DNA of 37,404 nt from CAZGYE01 sp964530165 (GTDB lineage: Bacteria > Planctomycetota > Planctomycetia > Planctomycetales > Planctomycetaceae), in assembly GCA_964530165.1 (NCBI GenBank), contig CAZGYE010000015.1, forward strand, positions 1 to 37,404. The letters are read 5' to 3'. This document shows, piece after piece, positions 31,364-37,404 of the stretch. The notes beneath the pieces were generated by a model, which saw only the letters and a list, made by a program, of their open reading frames with translations, searched no databases and was not told the DNA's origin. A program made the translations under genes and the position numbers. Every line of letters begins with the position of its first letter. The first letter of the stretch is position 1.

Positions 31364-31882
31364 GTGAGACGCCTGATCGACGAAGCAAGAATCCATGAGG
31401 CCGTGACTCAATTGGGCCGCGAGATCGCCAGCGACTACCGCAACCGGCCGCTGACCATTCTCGGCGTGTTGACCGGCAGCATCATTCTGCTCTCCGACCT
31501 GGTCCGCCGGATCGATCTGCCGCTGCGAGTCGGGCTGATTCAGGCCTCCAGCTACCGCGGCCGAGCAACGGATCCGGGCGAACTGGCCGTCAATGCCGAA
31601 CTGTTGCCCGACATCTCCGGCCGCCACGTGCTGTTGGTCGACGACATCTTCGACACCGGCAAGACGATGGCCGCGCTCTTGAAAACGATCAAGAAGAAGC
31701 AGCCGCGCACCGTCCGCTCGGCCGTGTTGCTCTGGAAAAAGGAGCGTACTCAGGTCGACGTGGAACCCGACTATCACTGCTTCAAGATCCCCGACGCCTT
31801 CGTCGTCGGCTACGGCCTGGACTACAACGACGAATACCGCCACCTCCCGTACATCGCGGCGCTGGACCAGGATGACCTGTGA
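31364..31882 (+). CDS. hpt: Hypoxanthine phosphoribosyltransferase
   Basis: 172 residues from GTG 31364, which has GGAGAG six bases before it and begins VRRLIDEARIHEAVTQLGREI as other members do. An in-frame GTG at 31334 would add ten residues. Key motifs: LTILGVLTGSIILLSDLVRRIDLP, ASSYRG, the PRPP-binding loop HVLLVDDIFDTGKT at 88-101, and a late aromatic region DYHCFKIPDAFVVGYGLDYNDEYRHLPYI. It converts hypoxanthine (and guanine) plus PRPP to IMP (GMP), purine salvage in the cytosol. Full length for the family (about 170-185). Stands alone; a dispersed hairpin repeat follows its stop by twelve bases. Confidence 0.95.
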   Translation: MRRLIDEARIHEAVTQLGREIASDYRNRPLTILGVLTGSIILLSDLVRRIDLPLRVGLIQASSYRGRATDPGELAVNAELLPDISGRHVLLVDDIFDTGKTMAALLKTIKKKQPRTVRSAVLLWKKERTQVDVEPDYHCFKIPDAFVVGYGLDYNDEYRHLPYIAALDQDDL

Positions 31883-31894
31883 GAGGCTGTAGCT

Positions 31895-31954
31895 GTAGGG
31901 CAGGCTCCCGCCTGCCGCGCAGCCCTGGCGTCGTCAGGCGGGAGCCTGACCTAC
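31895..31954. repeat. Hairpin repeat after hpt
   Basis: Arms GTAGGGCAGGCTCCCGCCTG (31895-31914) and 31935-31954 pair over 20 bases with one mismatch. The word GGCTCCCGCCTGAC is one I recognise as a recurrent planctomycete intergenic element. It probably marks the end of the hpt transcript. Its right half is contained in the 106-bp direct repeat that follows. Confidence 0.7.
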
Positions 31955-32304
31955 TCAACTCAGATGTCTACTCGGCTGAAATCGTCAATCGACGATCGTC
32001 AGTCACCGGCGAGTGGTGAGATGCCTACGGCGGGTGGCGGGGCCTGAGCGACCAACGGGAGCGTGGCCCCGTGTTTGCATGTTGACAGGAAGCTCTGATC
32101 CGGGCAACGGGCCACCAACAGGGCACATGCCCCGGGGCCACGTTCGCTTCGCTCTCTAAGGCCCCGCCACCCCGCCGAGACGAAGCGGCCCCCTCGGACC
32201 TGGCGTCGTCAGGCGGGAGCCTGACCTACTCAACTCAGATGTCTACTCGGCTGAAATCGTCAATCGACAATCGTCAGTCACCGGCGAGTGGTGAGATGCC
32301 TACG
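31924..32304. repeat. 106-bp direct repeat, spaced by 275 bp
   Basis: 31924-32029 and 32199-32304 are the same over 106 bases with one mismatch (GACGATCG against GACAATCG). The second copy overlaps the last nine codons and stop (VGISPLAGD) of the minus-strand gene ending at 32274; the first copy repeats that gene end as a noncoding fragment (31999-32029). The arrangement reads as a tandem duplication of a 275-bp unit with the second unit incomplete. The whole 391-base gap between hpt and that gene (31883-32273) is made of these repeats and holds no gene. Confidence 0.9.
32030..32175. repeat. Nested palindromic element between the direct repeats
   Basis: GCGGGTGGCGGGGCCT (32030-32045) and its complement at 32159-32175 pair with one bulged base; inside, CGTGGCCCCG (32062-32071) and CGGGGCCACG (32133-32142) pair exactly. 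The element could fold into a long hairpin of about 146 bases, MITE-like in plan, with no ORF. Whether it moves is unknown. Confidence 0.7.
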
Positions 32305-33824
32305 ACCTTCGATTCGTCGCCGCGCTTCTGTCTGCGGCGTTCGAAGCCGACCCAAAGGTCTGCGTCTCGGTAGATCCAGACCTCGATGATGTGCCGTGCC
32401 GATGCGATCCGAGCCATCGATGTGGGGTCGCCCAGTGTCTTGCGGACCTGCGAGCGGGTCATGCCGACGACCACGACACCCTGCCGGATCGAGCGCTGAA
32501 TCGGGTCTTCGGGAAGCGATTCCCTCTCGCGGGTGGTCAGCCATTTTCCGCCGCTCAGCCGGTAGCCGAGCTTGTTAAGCTTGTCGATGATCTCCTTCGA
32601 ATCGGGGCTCAGCTTGTACGCCCCCTTGAGCAGATCGGCGGCCGTCTTCTCGTCCTTGAGGAGTTCCAGGTAGAGCTCGGCGGCCCGCGTCAAACCGGCC
32701 AGCCCGTCCTTGCTGAGTTGCTCCCGCCGGGCGGCGAGCCACTTCTTCTTCGTAGAGAGAGACTTTTCGGACTGCATGCGGGCTTCAAACTGCGCGGACA
32801 GCTCCAGCATTTCGGGTTGGGTCATCGTCGCCACTTTTGAGAACTTCAGTGCAAGCTCTTTTTCGCGGTAGCTCTCGGCCAAAGCGTGTCGTTCGGGCAG
32901 TTGCTTGTCGATTTCCTCGGCGATTTTGTAGCCGTCCGAGCCGTCGGGCGCCGCTTTGCGTTCAATGGATGTTTGTATGATTTCGCTGTAGAAGACGCGG
33001 TGCAATTTCCTGCGGCCGTGGGCGTCCGCCTCGCGATAGACGGCCAAAGGACTCTCCCAGTACTTCTTTTGTAATTCGGGTTCCGGCGGTTCGAGGGGAA
33101 TCTGAGATCCCGGCAAGTCGCGGGCCATCTGACCGGCCAGTTCCCGCAATTGTTTCTCGGCGCCTTTTCTGCCGGCTTCCCAGCGCAGTTGGTAAGCTTC
33201 GTGAATCAATTCCATCCGTAGGAGGTCCGAAAGCTTGTATCGGGCCACTTTGGCCGCCAGCTTCTCGAGGGCTTGGGGATCCTTGGGCGGCAAACGCCGA
33301 CGTTCGGCATCGATCCCGTTCTGGTAGGACTCTTTAGCCACTTTGGCCAGCTCTTCGTCTTGATAGAACGCGCTGCGGGCCGACAGCCACTCGGCAAGCT
33401 CGTACCAATCGCCCGGTTTCTCGCCATCAATCAGACGTTTCTTGCCGCGAGCGGTATCCAGATCGCTCGGGCGTTCGTGGTACCGCTCCACAACGAACAG
33501 CAACTGGCCGCCCAGCCTAATCAGGTGCCCGGTGACCTCAATCGTTTTGTCCCGATGGGACGGCTTCGTAAACTGCACACCGAGGGCCGACTGAAACTTG
33601 AGATCGCAATTTCGAAACCGCAGAAATTTTGGCGAGATGGAAGAATATCGGCCCTCCAGCTTGAATGCCGTCTTGGCGTCGGCAAATTGACCCCATTTCG
33701 ACTTCAAGCCGAGAAAGCTCTCGATCGATTGCACACTCGCCCCAACGGCCGTTTTCGACGGCCAGAAACAGGCCAGTCCGAGAACGGTCAACAAGGCTGC
33801 CGAAGGAAAGATTCGCTGACTCAT
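32274..33824 (-). CDS. Secreted unknown protein with BamE-like C-terminal domain
   Basis: 516 residues from ATG 33824, which overlaps the stop of the upstream gene as ATGA (33821-33824). The signal peptide is MSQRIFPSAALLTVLGLACFWPSKTAVGA. The middle is long, charged and helical (RSAFYQDEELAKVAKESYQNGIDAERRR and similar). Near residue 370-430 are TPR-like helices (AAELYLELLKDEKTAADLLKGAYKLSPDS), then LNKLGYRLSGGKWLTTRERESLPED. Residues about 440-500 resemble the BamE/SmpA fold: GVVVVGMTRSQVRKTLGDP, then IIEVWIYRDADLWVGFERR. The main part has no family I know. It is likely periplasmic and works with the membrane protein encoded before it. The end of the gene is repeated downstream. Confidence 0.8.
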   Translation of the reverse strand: MSQRIFPSAALLTVLGLACFWPSKTAVGASVQSIESFLGLKSKWGQFADAKTAFKLEGRYSSISPKFLRFRNCDLKFQSALGVQFTKPSHRDKTIEVTGHLIRLGGQLLFVVERYHERPSDLDTARGKKRLIDGEKPGDWYELAEWLSARSAFYQDEELAKVAKESYQNGIDAERRRLPPKDPQALEKLAAKVARYKLSDLLRMELIHEAYQLRWEAGRKGAEKQLRELAGQMARDLPGSQIPLEPPEPELQKKYWESPLAVYREADAHGRRKLHRVFYSEIIQTSIERKAAPDGSDGYKIAEEIDKQLPERHALAESYREKELALKFSKVATMTQPEMLELSAQFEARMQSEKSLSTKKKWLAARREQLSKDGLAGLTRAAELYLELLKDEKTAADLLKGAYKLSPDSKEIIDKLNKLGYRLSGGKWLTTRERESLPEDPIQRSIRQGVVVVGMTRSQVRKTLGDPTSMARIASARHIIEVWIYRDADLWVGFERRRQKRGDESKVVGISPLAGD

Positions 33825-34951
33825 TCCACGATTCCCATGCTGCGAGATTGTTCGTCGAGCAACTGACGAATCTCTTCTTCGGTGTGGAACTCGTCTTCCC
33901 GGAAACCCAGCGCCCGGTAATTCTCGAAATCGGACCAGAAGAATGCGCTCTGGGACCGTAGGGAGATCACACACCGCGGCGACTCCGCCGGTTCCAAACG
34001 GCAAGTACCTAACTGGGCTGCGAAAATCACGTGCCGCGGCTCCGCGCCGATCGCGAGTTGCTCCAGCGCGGCCAGATGACCCTGAAAATCGATCTGCCTT
34101 CCCTCGAGAAAGGGCGGCAAGTCGATCACGGTGTTCGTGTTGTGTTCGGCATCGGTGGCCCGCGGTGCCGCAGCCCGCGAGAGGGTGGTCTGAAGCACAA
34201 TCCACCGGCCGGCGTAATGCGATTCGAAGTGTTCGGCCCAATCTGTCGGGTCCGCTCGAATTTTCCGCTCTGCCTGGGCGATGATCTCCAATGGCGACGC
34301 ATCCACCAGGTTGGTCAGGACCGTTGTTTCCCGCCACATTTGGCGAACCTTGCGGGCCGGCGCGTCGTCGCGGCCGAGTCTGTCCAGCGCTTCCGATGCG
34401 GTGCGGAACTCCTGCTCGGCCGTTATGAACTTCCGTTCGTGGAGGGCGGCAAATCCGCGCTCTTTGGCTGCTTTCAGTCTCAATTCCGCTTGTTCCCGTT
34501 TCCCCGACTCGAACACCCAGTAACCTGTCGAGGAGATGACGGCCAGCATACACAACATTACCAGGCGAAACGGGGTGAACGTCGACCGGACCCGCTTGGA
34601 AGCTCGCCGAGAAGCCGCAGCGGTTTTGTCACCCACCTTGCGAGCCTGTGCGAGAGCGTGTTTGCGCAGCACCGGCCCGACGTTCTTCACAGCCGACTTT
34701 GTTTTCGCAAACGTTTGCCTCTTCGTGGGTTTCCGCTTGCGGTGCTTCTTCTTCGGTTTCGGTTGTGGGTAGACGTCCAGCGGCAACACGAACGACGGCT
34801 CTGAGCAGTCTCCGCAGACGACACGCTGAGCGTGCACCTGACGCATCCCGCGCACCGTTTGGCCGCACTGACACGGAATCTCAAACGGCTCCGGCTTTTT
34901 CGGAGCGCTGCGAGCGAGCGTCTTGGAAGCCTTCCTCAGCCAGTCAGGCAT
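33821..34951 (-). CDS. Zinc-ribbon single-pass membrane protein, unknown
   Basis: 376 residues. A short zinc ribbon at the N-terminus (Cys27, Cys29, Cys46, Cys49) is followed by a strongly basic linker (KPKKKHRKRKPTKRQTFAKTK) and one membrane helix at about 128-147 (FRLVMLCMLAVISSTGYWVF). Beyond it is a helical region (LRLKAAKERGFAALHERKFITAEQEFRTASEALDRLG, TPR-like) and a C-terminal globular part with no name. The ribbon and basic stretch should be cytosolic and the rest outside. Such planctomycete proteins carry an MJ0042/zinc-ribbon head in front of unrelated bodies. Stop and next start overlap by four bases, so it is made together with the BamE-like protein. Confidence 0.8.
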   Translation of the reverse strand: MPDWLRKASKTLARSAPKKPEPFEIPCQCGQTVRGMRQVHAQRVVCGDCSEPSFVLPLDVYPQPKPKKKHRKRKPTKRQTFAKTKSAVKNVGPVLRKHALAQARKVGDKTAAASRRASKRVRSTFTPFRLVMLCMLAVISSTGYWVFESGKREQAELRLKAAKERGFAALHERKFITAEQEFRTASEALDRLGRDDAPARKVRQMWRETTVLTNLVDASPLEIIAQAERKIRADPTDWAEHFESHYAGRWIVLQTTLSRAAAPRATDAEHNTNTVIDLPPFLEGRQIDFQGHLAALEQLAIGAEPRHVIFAAQLGTCRLEPAESPRCVISLRSQSAFFWSDFENYRALGFREDEFHTEEEIRQLLDEQSRSMGIVE

Positions 34952-35194
34952 TCGAGATCGTGTGAGCTTCAGACCGTGAGATCAGAGAGAAGAGACAGTC
35001 CGACGCGGACGTCTCCGCCGAGCGACGCACCAGACATTCCTGCTGATTCGATTATCGAGCACCGCCGCACCGTGGTCAATGTCGCGCGCTCGGGCCGGCC
35101 GAAACGATTGGCGCACAACACCGGCGGCGCCAGCGCTTCCGTCGAATGAGAGGGCGATCGAACCCGATCGCGTGTTGGTAAACAGCTCAGATGC

Positions 35195-35890
35195 TTACGT
35201 GGCGTCCGGGATCTTGTCTCCGGCATAGTACTCGTAAAACAAGTGTCCGATCGTCTCGCTCAGATTGGAAAGATACTGCCGCTTGAACGTCGAGTACGAC
35301 ACCTCCGACGTGGAACGGGGCACGAGCAGCGGGAACTTCGAGATGATTTCCTTGCTGTAGATTCGTTCGCCGTGGCCGTCTTCATCCATCTCGTAAACGC
35401 TGACGAGCGCTTCGGCCCGGCCGCGGTACAAGTTGGCGCTGTTTTCTTCATACAGGCTGTATTCGTGCAGATCGATGTAGATGACGTACGTGACGCCGAA
35501 ATGCTCACCGATCTCTTCCTGCTTGTCCCAGTTGGGATTTGCGTCCAGCCACGCCCGGACGTAGTCGGGGCTGGTGACCTTGATTTTGTGCTTTCCCAAA
35601 CTGAAAGAGACGTATTTGGCAATCTCGTCGTCGATCTGGTCGAAGTCCCATTTCAGCTCGGTCGGTGCGTAACAGACGACGGCCACGGTGACGTCGAGGT
35701 CCGTCATCGACTTTTTCGTCATCTTGTCGAAATCCGGTTCAATCGACGGAGGGCCGCCGAGCAGGTAGCCGGCCAGTATTAAGTAGTTGCATCCCGGCAG
35801 CACCAGAGTAGCCGGCAGAAGGCACAGCAGCCGCAGCCAGGCGCGAACGGCATGGAAGCCGGCACGGTTTCTCGCTGGGGACAATGCCAT
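35195..35890 (-). CDS. Lipoprotein A (tandem paralogue pair)
   Basis: 231 residues with a lipobox LPGC at Cys34 after a hydrophobic stretch (LLCLLPATLV), so a lipid-anchored envelope protein. AGGAG is eight bases before the ATG. The body shares a layout with the product of the gene just upstream: a VTVAVVCYAPTEL / VLVVCSTPEAI strand, WDFDQIDDEIAKYV, DYVRAWLDANPNWD, the core YVIYIDLHEYSLYEENSANLYRGRAEALVSVYE, and a close FKRQYLSNLSETIGHLFYEYYA. The two are clearly paralogous from reading alone. No enzyme motif. The family is unknown to me. A 243-base gap follows with no gene visible (34952-35194). Confidence 0.82.
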   Translation of the reverse strand: MALSPARNRAGFHAVRAWLRLLCLLPATLVLPGCNYLILAGYLLGGPPSIEPDFDKMTKKSMTDLDVTVAVVCYAPTELKWDFDQIDDEIAKYVSFSLGKHKIKVTSPDYVRAWLDANPNWDKQEEIGEHFGVTYVIYIDLHEYSLYEENSANLYRGRAEALVSVYEMDEDGHGERIYSKEIISKFPLLVPRSTSEVSYSTFKRQYLSNLSETIGHLFYEYYAGDKIPDAT

Positions 35891-35908
35891 GGGGCGATCT
35901 CCTGTGTG

Positions 35909-36559
35909 CTACTCAATTTCCTCGCTGACGCGATGATCGTAGAACATCTGCGCCAATTGAGTGCTGATGCGATCGAGGTACTGCTTGCGGAACGATTTGG
36001 CTGAAATGCGGTCAGTGGAAACCGGATAGTTTTTCGGATGCACGGAAGTGAATTCACTGACGAAAACTTCTTTCGCCTCTTTCCGCCCGTCGACTCGGTA
36101 AACTTCGTAGGCAAAAACACTGCCGACGGCCCGACCGCGAAACAGCGTCGGACTGTTTTCCTCGCGGTAATCGAAGCGGTTCAGATCGATGTGCACGATG
36201 TAGTCGGCGTCGAACTGCCCGGCGAGCTCCGACGGGTTGCCCCACTGTCCGCCGTTGTCGTCCATCCAGGTGGCCAGCTCGTCAGGATTGACGACTTCAA
36301 TCCCGCGCAGCTTCAGCCGGCGGATGACGCCGTCGACCAGATCGAAGCTCAGCGACGGATAATCGACCCCGATGGCCTCCGGCGTCGAGCAGACCACCAG
36401 CACCTTTTTGTGCTGCTTGGTCAAATCGACGTCGGTCCTCTGCTTGAAAACACATTCCATCTTCGGATCGCCGAAGAACATTTTTCCGGCCATCACGAAC
36501 AGCGAACAGCCACTCTGTGAGCAGGCAATCGCGGCCACGCAGAGCAAACGGAGTATCAA
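35909..36559 (-). CDS. Lipoprotein B (tandem paralogue pair), start uncertain
   Basis: About 216 residues if a TTG at 36559 starts it; the frame is open much further upstream but only through repeat and antisense sequence, and no ATG or GTG fits. The N-terminus reads LILRLLCVAAIACSQSGC with a lipobox-like SGC. The core parallels lipoprotein A: YPSLSFDLVDGVIRRL, PDELATWMDDNGGQWG, DYIVHIDLNRFDYREENSPTLFRGRAVGSVFAYEVY and FRKQYLDRISTQLAQMFYDHRVSEE. It precedes lipoprotein A by 18 bases, so they are co-transcribed. Function unknown. The weak start may mean an unusual start codon or a frameshift in the N-terminal part. Confidence 0.72.
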   Translation of the reverse strand: MILRLLCVAAIACSQSGCSLFVMAGKMFFGDPKMECVFKQRTDVDLTKQHKKVLVVCSTPEAIGVDYPSLSFDLVDGVIRRLKLRGIEVVNPDELATWMDDNGGQWGNPSELAGQFDADYIVHIDLNRFDYREENSPTLFRGRAVGSVFAYEVYRVDGRKEAKEVFVSEFTSVHPKNYPVSTDRISAKSFRKQYLDRISTQLAQMFYDHRVSEEIE

Positions 36560-36649
36560 CCGCCACGTGGGATGAGCACGCTGATCCCTACTCTTGGGGC
36601 GGTGGCATGCCCAGACAAGCGAGAGGGCTGCCGCCTGTCGCGCTTGACC

Positions 36650-36723
36650 GTTCCGGCGAGCGGGAGACGTGAGTTCCCTGATCCCATCAGCGGGCTGACG
36701 CCCGCCGCTCGTCCTGCCGGAAC
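36650..36723. repeat. Inverted repeat upstream of lipoprotein B
   Basis: GTTCCGGCGAGCGG (36650-36663) and CCGCTCGTCCTGCCGGAAC (36705-36723) pair around a three-to-five base bulge; inside lies CAGCGGGCTGACGCCCGCCGCT, a word recurrent in planctomycete intergenic DNA. It occupies the gap between the DUF2752 stop and lipoprotein B and may be a transcript end. Confidence 0.6.
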
Positions 36724-36741
36724 GCGCGGCTGTGGATCGCT

Positions 36742-37215
36742 CTAGACTGACAAGAGGCGCACCACCCACTGCAGCACGCAGACTCCGCACAGAACGAGCA
36801 TCAGCCACAGCAAACAGGCGCCAGGCTGAGAGACCTTCCACAGCCGGCCGGTCACGACGCTCAGCCAGCACCAGGGAATCTGCAGGGCACACACCACCGC
36901 CAACAGCAACCCGGCCACGTTCGACCGGGCCGCGCTGACGAACTGGCCGCGCGTGAAATGGGCAAAACTGGTTGTCATGCCGCAACTGGGACACGGAACA
37001 CCGAACATCGTACGGAACGTGCAGCCGGGCAGACCGAGCCGTTCGTGGGTCCCGTATCCGCGCGGATCGGGCTCCAGGCTGAACGCGACGGCAAAACCGG
37101 CCAGCAGACACAGGCTCCACCCGACGAGCAGCACACGGCCGACCCGACTGAGCGGATACCCAGCCTGTTCCTCTTGGATTGTGATCGTGGAATCGTAGGA
37201 GAAGGGCGGGTTCAT
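36742..37215 (-). CDS. DUF2752 membrane protein
   Basis: 157 residues from ATG 37215 (TTG 37239 is an alternative). The signature GTHERLGLPGCTFRTMFGVPCPSCGMTTSFAHFTRGQFVSAARSNVAG is diagnostic for DUF2752: the CPSCGMT pair of Cys, a basic/aromatic helix and the AxxxN. It has an N-terminal hydrophobic helix (VLLVGWSLCLLAGFAVAFSL) and two C-terminal ones. Function is not established; the family is found in many phyla as a small inner-membrane protein. A hairpin repeat separates it from lipoprotein B. Confidence 0.9.
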   Translation of the reverse strand: MNPPFSYDSTITIQEEQAGYPLSRVGRVLLVGWSLCLLAGFAVAFSLEPDPRGYGTHERLGLPGCTFRTMFGVPCPSCGMTTSFAHFTRGQFVSAARSNVAGLLLAVVCALQIPWCWLSVVTGRLWKVSQPGACLLWLMLVLCGVCVLQWVVRLLSV

Positions 37216-37258
37216 AGCGGTTTTCGCCGTCTGCTGCAAGACCGATTCGTCTGACTGC

Positions 37259-37404
37259 TCACTTGGCCCACAAGAGCCCTCCGATCGATGTTAGCCCGAC
37301 TTCCCCAGTTGTTGACGTCCGTTCTTTCCCTGCAAGGGGCGGCAGAACAAACTCGTCGTGGGGACGTTTGGGCTTCGTCGCGTATTTGAAGTAGACCGCG
37401 ATGT
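37259..37404 (-). CDS. C-terminal end of an unknown protein (starts outside window)
   Basis: In the frame ending at TGA 37259-37261 the last 47 residues read IAVYFKYATKPKRPHDEF, then VLPPLAGKERTSTTGEVGLTS and IGGLLWAK. The reading is ordered and its stop is 43 bases from the DUF2752 start. I do not recognise the family and the evidence is only the open frame and its spacing. Confidence 0.4.
   Translation of the reverse strand, partial: IAVYFKYATKPKRPHDEFVLPPLAGKERTSTTGEVGLTSIGGLLWAK

Noticed and set aside
31924..32304. Direct repeats considered as CRISPR or attachment sites
   Set aside because: Only two copies, 106 bases long, overlapping a gene end; no spacer pattern, integrase or cas gene.
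36742..37120. Extension of the lipoprotein B frame up to 37120
   Set aside because: It runs antisense-phase through the DUF2752 gene on the same strand in another frame and through a repeat.

Overview
The window looks like a chromosomal segment of a planctomycete, probably from the Pirellulales/Planctomycetia side, with GC around 60%. This is inferred from gene content: a DUF1559 prepilin-like protein with the motif FTLIELLVVIAIIAILIAL, a secreted PQQ-type beta-propeller starting ENWPRFRGENG, an FAD_oxidored-type secreted oxidoreductase, ceramidase-like and CocE-like secreted hydrolases, many zinc-ribbon and unknown secreted proteins, and short hairpin repeats at gene ends. I saw no rRNA, tRNA or CRISPR array.

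Layout. 1-6918 is mostly minus strand: a DUF1559 protein cut by the window edge, a translationally coupled HD hydrolase and CocE/NonD hydrolase, an HD-PAS-GGDEF signalling protein, and proC. A perfect 32-bp inverted repeat separates proC from a plus-strand transporter operon (7025-10249): YhdT-like small subunit, PanF-like sodium:solute symporter with a large soluble insertion, and an ABC-2 type permease without its ATPase. 10514-13343 carries a PQQ-like beta-propeller, a three-zinc-ribbon protein and a secreted trypsin-like/PDZ protease. 13360-17871 (minus) holds a 1218-residue secreted FAD oxidoreductase fused to a glycerophosphodiester phosphodiesterase domain, and a membrane-anchored discoidin-like/coiled-coil protein. 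18074-21701 holds an MBL-fold hydrolase, small secreted and membrane proteins, a Gly/Ala-rich orphan and a CnoX-like thioredoxin-TPR protein.

21940-26161 is an accessory island: the broken C-terminal end of an integron-type tyrosine recombinase, the broken nuclease domain of one restriction-modification enzyme, an intact 1154-residue type IIG restriction-modification protein, and a small unknown ORF. After it come a two-domain alpha/beta hydrolase with a C45 acyl-transferase-like peptidase in one operon, and a convergent neutral-ceramidase-like hydrolase. Together with hpt these return to ordinary chromosome.

31883-32304 is a repeat-dense spacer in which a 275-bp unit, including the last nine codons and stop of the neighbouring gene, is duplicated. 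The remainder (32274-37404, minus) has a coupled pair of unknown envelope proteins (one with a BamE-like C-terminus), two tandem paralogous lipoproteins, a DUF2752 membrane protein and the tail of an unknown CDS.

The most unusual items are the FAD-oxidoreductase/GDPD fusion, the layered restriction-modification island with recombinase scar, the symporter with an extra soluble domain, and the repeat architecture. No complete multi-gene system that I can call new is proven here. All family calls are from reading motifs by eye, without database searches.
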